A DNA stretch of 64,000 nt from CAWJLS01 sp963843755. GTDB lineage: Bacteria > Acidobacteriota > Thermoanaerobaculia > Multivoradales > DATKCC01. The translations under genes and the position numbers were made by a program. Below, one piece after another: positions 37,218 through 46,264 of the stretch. The stretch spans positions 434,001 through 498,000 of the forward strand of contig CAWJLS010000005.1 of NCBI GenBank assembly GCA_963843755.1, given 5' to 3'. The notes beneath the pieces are model-generated. The model ran no database searches. It saw nothing but the letters and a program-made list of their open reading frames with translations, and had not been told where the DNA came from. Position 1 is the first letter of the stretch. Each line of letters opens with the position of its first letter.

Positions 37218-38825
37218 TCAGTCGTAGTGCTTCGCCAGAGGCCAGAGCTGCTCGACCGGCAGCACGAGCCCCCGGCAGACGTAGATCGGCAGGTCCCGCT
37301 CATAGGGCATGCACCACCGGCACGGCGCGTGCCCGGCCAACTCGACCGAGTCGAAGCGGCTCTCGAGGTCGTCGCGATTTCCGCCCAGGACGATGGCGAC
37401 CTCTCCGGTCCAGGAGCCGGGTCCCCAGATCCAGTAGCTGTTGTGGTTGCCGATGGCGCCGGGCAGCCCGAGCTCGTCGCTCCAGTAGTCGATGGCACCG
37501 GCGCGGCCGTAGTTGTGGCCGAAGATCGCCGCCCGCTCCTGGTCCCGCTTCGGCAGGGAGTGGAAAACGGCCGCCACCGCCTCCGCCTTCTCCTTCCAGC
37601 CGAACATGTCGGCGTAGAACTGCGGCAGCTCGGCGAGCTCGAGGTGCTCCGAGGTGCTCGGCCCGACGCCCAGCGCCCGGGCGTAGGCGACGTAGGTCTC
37701 GACCGGCAGGATCGGGGTGGCGAACGGGGCGAAGACCAGGCCCGCGAGGACCAGCGCGACCGCCGCCGCCCGGGCGAGCCACCGGTCCGGTAGCAGACGT
37801 TCCCAGGCGATGCCGCCGGCCGCGAACAGTGCCGGATAGACGTTGGCCAGGTACTCGGCCTTGGAGTGGCCGTTGACCAGCAGCACCACGCAGGCGGTCA
37901 GCCAGACGATGCCGAGCAGCCGGTAGCGCCGTCCGCCGGGGGCGAAGAGTAGCCAGCCGAGGCCGAAGATCCAGATCGGCAGGGTCACCGGGTTCTGGAT
38001 CAGCACCTGGCCGGAGAGGAAGCTCCAGGCGGTGAGCCCGGAGTACTTGCCCTCGACCGCCCGCCGGATGAACTCGAGATGGGCCCAGCCGTGGGTCGCG
38101 TTCCACAGGATGAACGGCGAGAAGATCACCGCGGCCAGGGCGCCGGCGATCCACGGCCAGGGGGTCTTGAGCCAGCGCCGCTCCCGGGTCAGGACGAGGC
38201 CGGCGAAGATCCCCAGGCCGACCCACAGCACCCCGACCTTGTCGAGCAGGCCGAGGCCGAGGACGACGCCGAGCGGAATCCACAGGCGGTGGTTCGCCGT
38301 GTTGATCAGCCGGGCCAGCAGCAGCAGGGCGACCGCGGTCAGTAGCAGGTCGAAGATGTTCATCGACCAGATCGACGAGACGGCGAGGGTGAACCCCGCG
38401 ACCAGCGAGCAGAGCGCCGCCAGGGCGACCGCCAGCCGCCGGCCACCCATCTCCCGGGCGAGCAGACCGGTGACCAAGACCAGCGCCGCGCCGGCGATCG
38501 CGGGGACCAGGCGGATGGCGAACAGCGAGTCGCCGAGGAGCGCCCGGACGCCGCCCAGCATCCAGATCGACAGCGGCGGCTGGTCGACGTAGCCCAGCGC
38601 CGGGTGGCTGGCGCAGGCCAGGTAGTAGAGCTCGTCGCGGAAGATCCCGTAGCCGCCGAACAGGTTGACGCCCAGGTGGAGGAGGAGCTTGACGCCCGCG
38701 AGGGCGAGCAGCAGGACGAGGAGCGAGCGGGGCAGCCGGTCGGCCGATCGAGCCGCTTCGGGGTCTCGAAGTGGATGGGTCGTGGTCTGAGCCGCTGTCG
38801 GGGTCGGTGTCGGGGTCGGGGGCAT
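37218..38825 (-). CDS. GT39/ArnT-like membrane glycosyltransferase
   Basis: 535 residues from ATG 38825, with AGGAGA upstream. About 11 membrane segments cover residues 30-385. The first periplasmic loop holds the GT-C acidic motif in YGIFRDELYYLACASHP, followed by GYVDQPPLSIWMLG, both typical of the PMT_2 (dolichyl-phosphate-mannose mannosyltransferase-like) family. A C-terminal soluble part (about 390-535) has HNYGRAGAIDYW and CRWCMPYERDLPIYVCRG. It would transfer a sugar from a polyprenyl-phosphate donor to lipid or protein; the acceptor is unknown. The N-terminus has a PTPTPTPT repeat. Confidence 0.87.
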   Translation of the reverse strand: MPPTPTPTPTAAQTTTHPLRDPEAARSADRLPRSLLVLLLALAGVKLLLHLGVNLFGGYGIFRDELYYLACASHPALGYVDQPPLSIWMLGGVRALLGDSLFAIRLVPAIAGAALVLVTGLLAREMGGRRLAVALAALCSLVAGFTLAVSSIWSMNIFDLLLTAVALLLLARLINTANHRLWIPLGVVLGLGLLDKVGVLWVGLGIFAGLVLTRERRWLKTPWPWIAGALAAVIFSPFILWNATHGWAHLEFIRRAVEGKYSGLTAWSFLSGQVLIQNPVTLPIWIFGLGWLLFAPGGRRYRLLGIVWLTACVVLLVNGHSKAEYLANVYPALFAAGGIAWERLLPDRWLARAAAVALVLAGLVFAPFATPILPVETYVAYARALGVGPSTSEHLELAELPQFYADMFGWKEKAEAVAAVFHSLPKRDQERAAIFGHNYGRAGAIDYWSDELGLPGAIGNHNSYWIWGPGSWTGEVAIVLGGNRDDLESRFDSVELAGHAPCRWCMPYERDLPIYVCRGLVLPVEQLWPLAKHYD

Positions 38826-38974
38826 GATCGGATCTCCTGGGTTCGCCCACCCGCTTCAGGCAGGTCCGGGCGGGTTCGGGCCGGTTCGGGCCTCGTCACG
38901 TCAGGCTGCGACGGCCGCGCTGCCTTGTCGACCCGAAGCCTCTCCGTGGGCCTTCGGACGGTCCATCGACCGGA

Positions 38975-39002
38975 TCTGACCTGGATCTGACGCGCGTCTG
39001 AC
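38975..39002 (+). promoter_or_regulatory. three PhoB/OmpR-type direct repeats
   Basis: TCTGAC occurs at 38975, 38986 and 38997, exactly 11 bases apart (one helical turn). This is the layout bound by tandem OmpR/PhoB winged helices. It lies 52-79 bases before the winged-helix gene, so autoregulation is plausible. Confidence 0.5.
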
Positions 39003-39041
39003 CGGCCCGCGTCAGGTCTCGTCGAAGCCCGTCGCCGCTGC

Positions 39042-39047
39042 TACCAT
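39042..39047 (+). promoter_or_regulatory. -10 box of winged-helix/TPR gene
   Basis: TACCAT, six bases, GTG 39054. The direct repeats upstream would place an activator near -35 to -65. Confidence 0.4.
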
Positions 39048-39053
39048 CTGCCC

Positions 39054-40565
39054 GTGTCGCGGCATTATCGTTTCGACGGGTTCGAGCTCGACGGAGACGC
39101 CGGCACGCTCACCCTCCGAGGAGAGCCGGTCCCGCTCCAGGATCTGCCGCTCCGGCTCCTGCTCGCCCTGGCGGAGGCGGCCCCCGCGATCGTGTCCCGC
39201 GACGCCCTGCGCGACGCCCTCTGGCCGCCGGGCACCCACCTCGATCTCGATGCCAGCCTCAACACCGCCGTCGCCCGCGTGCGCGAGGCGCTGGGGGACG
39301 AGGCGTCGTCGCCCCGTTTCGTCGCCACGGTCCCGAGGCGAGGCTACCGCTTCGTGGCCGACGTGGAACCGGTCTCCGACAGCCCCCCGGGCCGGCGCCG
39401 GGCCTCGCGGGTGGTGGCGGCCGTGGCCGCCCTCGCGCTGGTGGCGTTGGGTGCCTGGTGGGCGCTGTCGCGGTCCCTGTCGACCCACGGCGGCCCCGGC
39501 CCTGTCGAGGAAGCCCGACCGGACGTCACGGCCGGCGCGGCCTCGGACGCGGGAGATCCGCTCGCCGCCGGGGCCGGCGGGTGGACCAGCGGCCGGGAGC
39601 GTGCGCGGGAGCTGTTGCTCCTCGCCAGGCACTATTCCGAGCAGCGTTCGCGGGACGGGCTGGAGCGGGCGATCGCCGCCTACCAGAGCGCCGCCGCCCT
39701 CTCCCCGGACAGCGCGGAGGCTTACAGCGGCCTGGCCGCGTCCTACGCCCTGCTGGGGATCTACGACTACTGGCGTCCTCGGGAAGCCTTCGGCCCGGCC
39801 GAGATCATGGCCGGGCGCGCCCTCGAGCTCGACCCCGAGTCCTCCCAGGCGCACCTGGCCATGGCGCTGGTCGCGGCGGTCGTCCACTGGGACTGGAGCA
39901 GGGCGAGCGCGGAGGCCGAGAGGGCGGTCACGCTCCGGCCCGACTCGGCCTACGCCTGGCTCTGGCGGGGCGCGCTGCTGTCCGCCCTGGGCCGCCACGA
40001 CGAGAGCCTCTCCAGCACCCGCCGGGCGCTGGGCCTCGACCCGACGTCGCCGGTGATCAACACGGCGCTCGGCTGGCACCTGTTCCTGGCCCGGCGTTTC
40101 GACGAGGCCGTCGCCCAGTGTCACCGGACCATCGACCTGTTCCCCGACTACTACGACGCCTGGGACAACCTGAAGTGGATCGAAGTCACCCGCGGCCACC
40201 AGCCGGAAGCGCTGGAGGCCTGGATCCACGCCGACCAGCTCACTCCGGCCCACCGAGACGGCGGGGACGGGGAGGCGCTGCGCCGCGAGTACGAGTCGAA
40301 GGGCCTGGCGGCGCTCCATCGCGCGGCGATCGGGGGGCAGACCGCGCGCTGGCAGAGCGGCGCCTACCAGTCGCCCTACGACGTCGTCCTCGAAGAGGCG
40401 GCCCTGGGCCAGGTGGACGAGGCGATCGCCTGGCTCGAGCGCTCGTTCGCGGAGCGCGAGACCGACCTGGTCGGTCTCGCCGTCGACCCACGGTTGGACG
40501 TGCTGCGCGACGACCCCCGCTTCCAGGCGCTCCTGGCGCGCATGAAGTTCCCCGCCGCGCCCTGA
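39054..40565 (+). CDS. winged-helix/TPR transmembrane regulator (CadC-like)
   Basis: 503 residues from GTG 39054. Residues 1-103 are an OmpR-type winged helix (YRFDGFELDGDAGTLTLRGE, DLDASLNTAVARVREALGD, FVATVPRRGYRFVADV). A single membrane helix follows (about 121-140, AAVAALALVALGAWWAL), then a periplasmic part with at least five TPR-like units (AIAAYQSAAALSPDSAEAYS; ALELDPESSQAHLAMALVA; AVTLRPDSAYAWLWRGAL). This one-component membrane regulator layout is abundant in Acidobacteriota. It would sense a periplasmic signal and bind the 11-bp repeats upstream. Confidence 0.9.
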   Translation: MSRHYRFDGFELDGDAGTLTLRGEPVPLQDLPLRLLLALAEAAPAIVSRDALRDALWPPGTHLDLDASLNTAVARVREALGDEASSPRFVATVPRRGYRFVADVEPVSDSPPGRRRASRVVAAVAALALVALGAWWALSRSLSTHGGPGPVEEARPDVTAGAASDAGDPLAAGAGGWTSGRERARELLLLARHYSEQRSRDGLERAIAAYQSAAALSPDSAEAYSGLAASYALLGIYDYWRPREAFGPAEIMAGRALELDPESSQAHLAMALVAAVVHWDWSRASAEAERAVTLRPDSAYAWLWRGALLSALGRHDESLSSTRRALGLDPTSPVINTALGWHLFLARRFDEAVAQCHRTIDLFPDYYDAWDNLKWIEVTRGHQPEALEAWIHADQLTPAHRDGGDGEALRREYESKGLAALHRAAIGGQTARWQSGAYQSPYDVVLEEAALGQVDEAIAWLERSFAERETDLVGLAVDPRLDVLRDDPRFQALLARMKFPAAP

Positions 40566-40718
40566 GCTGAGCCACCCACGAAGCCTGTCCCGACCCGGCC
40601 GCTCGGGCCCGACGCGACCCGCGCCGACCCGCGCCGTCATCCAGTGCGGCGAGAAAACGGGCTGACCGGAAGGGGCCGGGCACGGACACCGCCTCCACGT
40701 GGGGGAAGGGAAGGGGCG

Positions 40719-40724
40719 TAAACT
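40719..40724 (+). promoter_or_regulatory. -10 box of lhr
   Basis: TAAACT ten bases before ATG 40735. It favours this ATG over the in-frame GTG 40699. Confidence 0.35.
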
Positions 40725-40734
40725 TCCTGTTCCG

Positions 40735-43700
40735 ATGCCCGGACCTCGACGCCCCGACCGCCCCATCTCCGCCGATCGCTCCGCTCCTGCCGATCACCCG
40801 GAGCGGGCGCTCGACCTGTTCCACCCGATCGTCCGGCGCTGGTTCGCCGAGCGCGTCGGCACCCCGACCGAGGTCCAGCGCAGGGCCTGGCCGGAGATCG
40901 CCTCCGGGCGGCACGTGCTGGTCACCGCGCCGACCGGCACCGGCAAGACCCTGACCGCCTTCCTCTGGGCGCTCGACCGGCTGCTCACCGGGGCGACGCC
41001 CGGGGGCACGGTGCGGGTGCTCTACGTCTCGCCGCTCAAGGCGCTCAACGCCGACGTCCACCGGAATCTCGAGGTGCCGCTGGCGGAGCTGGCCGAGCGC
41101 TTCGCCGCGGCCGGCGAGGAGGCGCCCGACGCCTATCAGCGGATCCGCGCCGCGGTGCGCTCCGGCGACACGCCCCAGAGCGAGCGTCAGAAGATGGTCC
41201 GCCGGCCGCCGGAGATCCTGATCACCACGCCGGAGAGCCTGAACCTGCTGCTCACCTCCGAAGGGGGCCGGTCGATGCTCGGCGGCCTCGAGACGGTGAT
41301 CCTGGACGAGATCCACGCGGTCGCCGGCACCAAGCGGGGGACCCACCTGATCACCGCGGTCGAGCGCCTGACCTTGCTGTCGGGAGAGCTCCAGCGGGTG
41401 GCGCTGTCGGCGACGGTGCGGCCGCTCGACACGATCGCCGGCTTCGTCGGCGGCTACGAGGTGGAAGGGGAGGGCGACCCCCAGGGGGACGGCTGGCGCT
41501 ACACGCGGCGCCCGGTCTCGACGGTGGTGTCGGAGGCGGAGAAGGTCTACGACCTGGAGGTGTGCTTCCCCGGCAACGGCGATCCGGGGGCGCCCGATCC
41601 CCTGGAGCAGCCGGAGACCTCGGTCTGGGACCTGGTGGTGCCGGAGCTCAAGCGGATCATCCACGGCAACCGCTCCACCCTGGTCTTCGCCAACTCCCGC
41701 CGGCTGACGGAGAAGCTCACCCGCATGGTCAATGCCGACGAGGAGGCGGACCTCGCCTACTCCCACCACGGCTCGCTGTCGCGGGAGGTGCGCCAGGTGG
41801 TCGAGGCGCGGCTCAAGCGGGGCGAGCTGCCGGCGATCGTCTCCACCAGCTCGCTCGAGCTGGGGATCGACATCGGCGCCCTCGACCGGGTGGTGATGGT
41901 GGAGAGCCCGCGGTCGGTCGCGTCGGCGATCCAGCGGGTCGGCCGGGCGGGGCACCGGGTGGGCGAAGTGTCCCGCGGCACGCTGTTGCCGATCTACGGC
42001 CGCGACTTCCTCGACGCGGCGGTGGTCACCCGGGCGGTGCTCGACCGGGAGATCGAGGACACCCGGCCGGTGCGCGCGCCGCTGGACGTGCTCGCCCAGG
42101 TGATCCTCTCCATGGTCGTGGCCGAGGTCTGGGACGTGGAGGAGCTGTTCGCGTTCCTGCGTTCGGCCTGGCCCTACCGGGAGCTGAAGCGGCGCCACTT
42201 CGACCTGGTGCTCGAGATGCTTGCCGGCCGCTACGCCGACAGCCGGGTGCGCGAGCTCTCGCCGCGGATCTCGCTGGACAAGGTGACGGGGACGGTGCGG
42301 GCCCGGCCCGGGGCGGCGCGGCTGCTCTACCTCTCCGGCGGCACCATCCCGGACCGGGGCTACTACCACCTGCGGGTCGATGGTGGACCGGCCGGGAGCT
42401 CGACCTCCGGTGGCGCCCGGATCGGCGAGCTCGACGAGGAGTTCGTCTGGGAGCGCTCCGTCGGCGACACCTTCACCCTCGGCACCCAGATCTGGCGCAT
42501 CCGCAAGATCACCCACAACGACGTCTTCGTCGAGCCGGCATCGGGCTCGGCGGCCATGGCCCCGTTCTGGCGCGCCGACGCCCGCGACCGGGACTTCTTC
42601 GTCTCGGAGAGGGTCGGCCTGTTCCTGGAGGCGGTCGAGCCGCGGCTCGATGAGACCGGCCGGGAAGGGGGCGGCCAGGAGATCGCCAAGGCGCTGGCGG
42701 TGGAGCACTCCATGAGCCCGGGCGCCGCGGCGGAGCTGGTGCGCTTCCTGCGCGCCCAGAAGGCGTCCCTGGGCGGCCTGCTGCCCCATCGCCACCGCAT
42801 CGTGGCCGAGCACGTCACCGGCGGCGACGAGGCCGAAGCGAGGAAGCCCGAGGCGGCCGGGCGGCGGCGCGTCGTCCTCCACACCTTCTGGGGCGGCCGG
42901 GTCAACCGGCCGCTGGCCGTCGCCCTCGCCACCGCCTGGGAGGAGCGCTTCGGGGCGGCGCTAGAGATCCTCCACGACGACGACTGCCTGATGGTGACGG
43001 TGCCGGAGGAGCTGGCGGCGGAGGTGGGCGGCGCGGAGCTGTTGGCGATGGTGCCGCCCGAACGGGTCGAGGAGCTGCTCCGCGAGCGCCTCGAACGGAC
43101 CGGCTTTTTCGGTGCACTGTTTCGCCAGAACGCCTCCCGGGCGCTCCTCCTCCCCCGCGCCGGCTTCCGCCACCGGATGCCGCTCTGGGTCAGCCGGGAG
43201 CGGGCCAAACGGATGCTCCAGGCGGTGGGGCGCTACGGCGATTTCCCCCTGGTGCTCGAGACCTGGCGGAGCTGCTTGGAGGACGAGCTCGACCTCGAAA
43301 CCCTGAAGCGGCTGCTGGGTGAGGTGCGCTCCGGCGACGTCGAGATTACCTCCGTGCGCACCGAGGCGCCGTCGCCGTTTGCCGCCAACCTGGTGTGGAA
43401 GCAGACCAACCTCCTGATGTACGCGAGCGATCGGCCGGAAGGGGGCCCGGGCGGCGGGGCGCTGCGCAAAGACCTCCTCCGGGAGCTGGTCTTCGCCTCC
43501 CATCTGCGCCCGCGCATCCCCGCCGCCGTGGTGGAGGAGCTGCGGGCGAAGCTCCAGCGCCTGGCGCCCGGCTACGCACCGCGGGACGGGCGGGAGCTGC
43601 TCGATTGGCTCAAGGAGCGGGTGGTGATCCCGGCCGGCGAGTGGGCCGAGCTGGCGGAGGCGTGCGAGCGCGACCTGAAGGATCGGGCGGCGGGAGACGA

Positions 43701-45840
43701 CGGCCGCCGCGGAGGCTCGGCCGACCTCGCCGACCTCTCCGACCTCGCCGACCTCGTTGGGGAGATCGCCGACCGGGCCGTGTTCGTGCGGCTCGATCTG
43801 CCCGGACGGGACCGCGCCGCCGCTGGCGGCGCTGGCGGCGGTGGCGGCGGTGGCGGCGATGGCGGCGGTGGCGGCGAGGACGGTGAGGACGGCGGGGCGA
43901 ACGGCGAGGGCGGCGCGGTCGAGCCGGTGGCCGTGGCGCTCGAGACCTTGCCGCGCCTGGCTGGCGCCCTGGGCTGCGAGCTCGGGGCCCTCGACCTGCG
44001 CTCGCTCGACGACCCCGAGGTGCCGGCGCCCGCCTCCGTTCGGGACAACCTGGAGCGGCTCCTCGCCCGGCCCGGGTGGGGCACCGAGCCCGCGGCCGAG
44101 CCCGATCCCGGCTCCGAACCGGATCTGTCACAGGGGCCGGAGCCGCTCGAGCGTCTCGCCGACCTGGTGGGGGAGTGGCTGCGCTTCGAAGGGCCGGTTC
44201 CGCGCGCCCGGGTGGCCGCCGCGTTCGGCGGACGCGACCTCGACGCGGTGCTCGAGATGCTGGTCGAGGACGAGCGGATCGTCGTCGACGAGCTGAGCGT
44301 CATCGCCGGGGGCGCCGGCGGTGCCGGGAGTGCCGGCATCACCGAGCCGGAGATCTGCGATGCCGGGAACCTCGAGACCTTGCTCCGCTGGACCCGGGCC
44401 GCCGCCCGGCCGGCGTTCCAGGCCCTGCCGCTCGAGCGGCTGCCCCTGTTCCTCGCGACCCACCAGGGGCTGGCGCCCAGGGGGCGCGACGTCGAGGCTC
44501 TTCAGAGCCGCCTCGAGGCCCTGTTCGGCTTCTCGGCCAGGGCCCGCTCCTGGGAGGCCGACATCCTGCCGGCCCGCCTCGACCCGTACCGGGCGGGCTG
44601 GCTCGACGGCCTGATGCACGACACGGAGCTCACCTGGCGCGGCACCGGTCCGGGACGGATCACCTTCCTCTTCCCCGGCGACCTGGAGCTGGTGACAGAC
44701 GAGGAGGGTGCTGCCGGCGGCGAGGCGACCTCCCGCCAGGAAGAGATGGGGCAGGGTGATCAGACCGACCAGGACGAGCAGAACGAGCAGAACGACCAGG
44801 AAGGGGCCCCGGCCGCCGGCCATGGCGGCGCTGCTGGGGCCGGCGGAGTCGACAGAGCCACCCGGGCCGACCGGGCCGACCGGGTGGGGGGCCTGTTCCC
44901 GGACCGCCGCGGCCGCTTCGCCCTGGAGGACCTGGCCGACCACGCCGGCCTGGTACCGGCGGAGGTCTCGGAGGGTCTCTGGCGGCTCGCCTGGCAGGGG
45001 AGGGTGACGACCGACTCGTTCGCCCCGGTGCGTCGCGGCATCGTGGCCAAGTTCCGCCCGCCCGCCGCGACGGGAGCCCCACGGGCCGCCGTCCGCTCGG
45101 TCGGCCGCCGCCCGGGCCGCCTGCGCCGCCGGGGCGTCGACCGCTGGAGCCCGGAACGCGCCGCTCCCGGCCTCTGGAGCGTGCTTCCCGACCCGCGCCG
45201 GCACCCTGGCCCCGATCCCGACCCCCTGGAGCGCGAAGAGCTCGCCAAGGACCGCGCCCGTCTCCTCCTCGACCGCTACGGCATCCTCTTCCGCGAGCTC
45301 CTCGCTCACGAGCTCCCGGTGTTCCAGTGGTCCCGCCTGTTCCGCTCCCTGCGACTCATGGAGCTGTCCGGCGAGGTCCTGGCCGGGCAGTTCTTCACCG
45401 GCGTGCCCGGCCTCCAGTTCGCCTCGCCGTCCGCCTTCCAGGTGCTGCGTGACGGCCTCCTGCCGGACGATGCGGTGTACTGGATGAACGCCCGCGACCC
45501 CGCGTCGCTCGCCGGCGTCGACCTGCCCGAGCTCAAGGCCGCCCTGCCCGCGCGCCGGGAGGGCAGCTTCGTGGCCTTCCACGGCGACCGGATCGTGGTC
45601 ACGGCCCGCCGGCGGGGACGGGTGCTCGACATCCGGGTGGCGCCGGACCATCCGCGGATCGACGACTACCTGGAGCTGCTGAAGGTCCAGCTCGGCCGGG
45701 ACTTCGCGCCGCGCAAGGCGATCGAGGTGGAGGAGATCAACGGCGAGCCGGCCTCGGAGAGCCCGTACGTGCCGGTGCTGCGGCGGCTGTTCAGCGCCAC
45801 CGTCGAGCCTCGCTCGGTCAAGCTCCGGCGGCGGTACTAG
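40735..45840 (+). CDS. lhr: Lhr-type large ATP-dependent helicase
   Basis: 1701 residues from ATG 40735. RecA-like core: Q-motif region PTEVQRRAWPEI, Walker A APTGTGKT, motif II LDEIHAV, motif III LSATVRPL, motif V/VI STSSLELGIDIG and QRVGRAGHR. The Lhr winged-helix and C-terminal domains follow, and the long form resembles actinobacterial/gammaproteobacterial Lhr, a 3'-5' DNA/RNA-DNA helicase in repair. Two low-complexity inserts are unusual: a Gly/Asp run at about 1022-1062 and a Gln/Asp/Glu run at about 1340-1385. The last 300 residues end in a compact conserved tail (VLRRLFSATVEPRSVKLRRR). Confidence 0.92.
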   Translation: MPGPRRPDRPISADRSAPADHPERALDLFHPIVRRWFAERVGTPTEVQRRAWPEIASGRHVLVTAPTGTGKTLTAFLWALDRLLTGATPGGTVRVLYVSPLKALNADVHRNLEVPLAELAERFAAAGEEAPDAYQRIRAAVRSGDTPQSERQKMVRRPPEILITTPESLNLLLTSEGGRSMLGGLETVILDEIHAVAGTKRGTHLITAVERLTLLSGELQRVALSATVRPLDTIAGFVGGYEVEGEGDPQGDGWRYTRRPVSTVVSEAEKVYDLEVCFPGNGDPGAPDPLEQPETSVWDLVVPELKRIIHGNRSTLVFANSRRLTEKLTRMVNADEEADLAYSHHGSLSREVRQVVEARLKRGELPAIVSTSSLELGIDIGALDRVVMVESPRSVASAIQRVGRAGHRVGEVSRGTLLPIYGRDFLDAAVVTRAVLDREIEDTRPVRAPLDVLAQVILSMVVAEVWDVEELFAFLRSAWPYRELKRRHFDLVLEMLAGRYADSRVRELSPRISLDKVTGTVRARPGAARLLYLSGGTIPDRGYYHLRVDGGPAGSSTSGGARIGELDEEFVWERSVGDTFTLGTQIWRIRKITHNDVFVEPASGSAAMAPFWRADARDRDFFVSERVGLFLEAVEPRLDETGREGGGQEIAKALAVEHSMSPGAAAELVRFLRAQKASLGGLLPHRHRIVAEHVTGGDEAEARKPEAAGRRRVVLHTFWGGRVNRPLAVALATAWEERFGAALEILHDDDCLMVTVPEELAAEVGGAELLAMVPPERVEELLRERLERTGFFGALFRQNASRALLLPRAGFRHRMPLWVSRERAKRMLQAVGRYGDFPLVLETWRSCLEDELDLETLKRLLGEVRSGDVEITSVRTEAPSPFAANLVWKQTNLLMYASDRPEGGPGGGALRKDLLRELVFASHLRPRIPAAVVEELRAKLQRLAPGYAPRDGRELLDWLKERVVIPAGEWAELAEACERDLKDRAAGDDGRRGGSADLADLSDLADLVGEIADRAVFVRLDLPGRDRAAAGGAGGGGGGGGDGGGGGEDGEDGGANGEGGAVEPVAVALETLPRLAGALGCELGALDLRSLDDPEVPAPASVRDNLERLLARPGWGTEPAAEPDPGSEPDLSQGPEPLERLADLVGEWLRFEGPVPRARVAAAFGGRDLDAVLEMLVEDERIVVDELSVIAGGAGGAGSAGITEPEICDAGNLETLLRWTRAAARPAFQALPLERLPLFLATHQGLAPRGRDVEALQSRLEALFGFSARARSWEADILPARLDPYRAGWLDGLMHDTELTWRGTGPGRITFLFPGDLELVTDEEGAAGGEATSRQEEMGQGDQTDQDEQNEQNDQEGAPAAGHGGAAGAGGVDRATRADRADRVGGLFPDRRGRFALEDLADHAGLVPAEVSEGLWRLAWQGRVTTDSFAPVRRGIVAKFRPPAATGAPRAAVRSVGRRPGRLRRRGVDRWSPERAAPGLWSVLPDPRRHPGPDPDPLEREELAKDRARLLLDRYGILFRELLAHELPVFQWSRLFRSLRLMELSGEVLAGQFFTGVPGLQFASPSAFQVLRDGLLPDDAVYWMNARDPASLAGVDLPELKAALPARREGSFVAFHGDRIVVTARRRGRVLDIRVAPDHPRIDDYLELLKVQLGRDFAPRKAIEVEEINGEPASESPYVPVLRRLFSATVEPRSVKLRRRY

Positions 45841-45857
45841 GGCGAAATCAGGGCGGC

Positions 45858-46124
45858 TCAGAGCGGCATGACGCCGTCGATCTCCGCCGCCTGCCGGTAG
45901 ACCGCGATCACCTGGTCGCTGTCGTCCATGACCCGCTCGACGGTGACGCTGACGTAGTTACCGTTCTTCGAGCGGCGGGTGCGGAGGTCGGCGTCGTCCG
46001 CGAACAGGGCGGTGAGGCGGTCGAGCCGGTCGGCCGGAGCGATGAACTTGAAGACGTAGGCGCAGGGCCAGTCGTAGTAGCTGTCCAGGCGCTCCTTGAA
46101 GCTCGCTTCGGTCGTTCTGTCCAT
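45858..46124 (-). CDS. DUF493 family small protein
   Basis: 88 residues from ATG 46124. A ferredoxin-like alpha/beta fold: KERLDSYYDWPCAYVFKFI, LTALFADDADLRTRRSKNGN, YVSVTVERVMDDSDQVIAVY. This matches the DUF493/YbeD family, of proposed regulatory role. It converges with lhr, 17 bases away. No Shine-Dalgarno sequence; TATCAT lies six bases before the ATG. Confidence 0.88.
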   Translation of the reverse strand: MDRTTEASFKERLDSYYDWPCAYVFKFIAPADRLDRLTALFADDADLRTRRSKNGNYVSVTVERVMDDSDQVIAVYRQAAEIDGVMPL

Positions 46125-46130
46125 GGGCCG

Positions 46131-46136
46131 ATGATA
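46131..46136 (-). promoter_or_regulatory. -10 box of DUF493 gene
   Basis: TATCAT, six bases, then ATG 46124. Confidence 0.4.
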
Positions 46137-46264
46137 GCGGGGCGGCGGTCCATGGGCGCACACCCCGGGTGATATCCTCGACGACCGCCCCCCGTCGGGG
46201 AAGGCGCGTCGGCGACGCGCCACGAGCCCTGGAATCCCTTGGAATCGACACCCGGAGCACTCCC

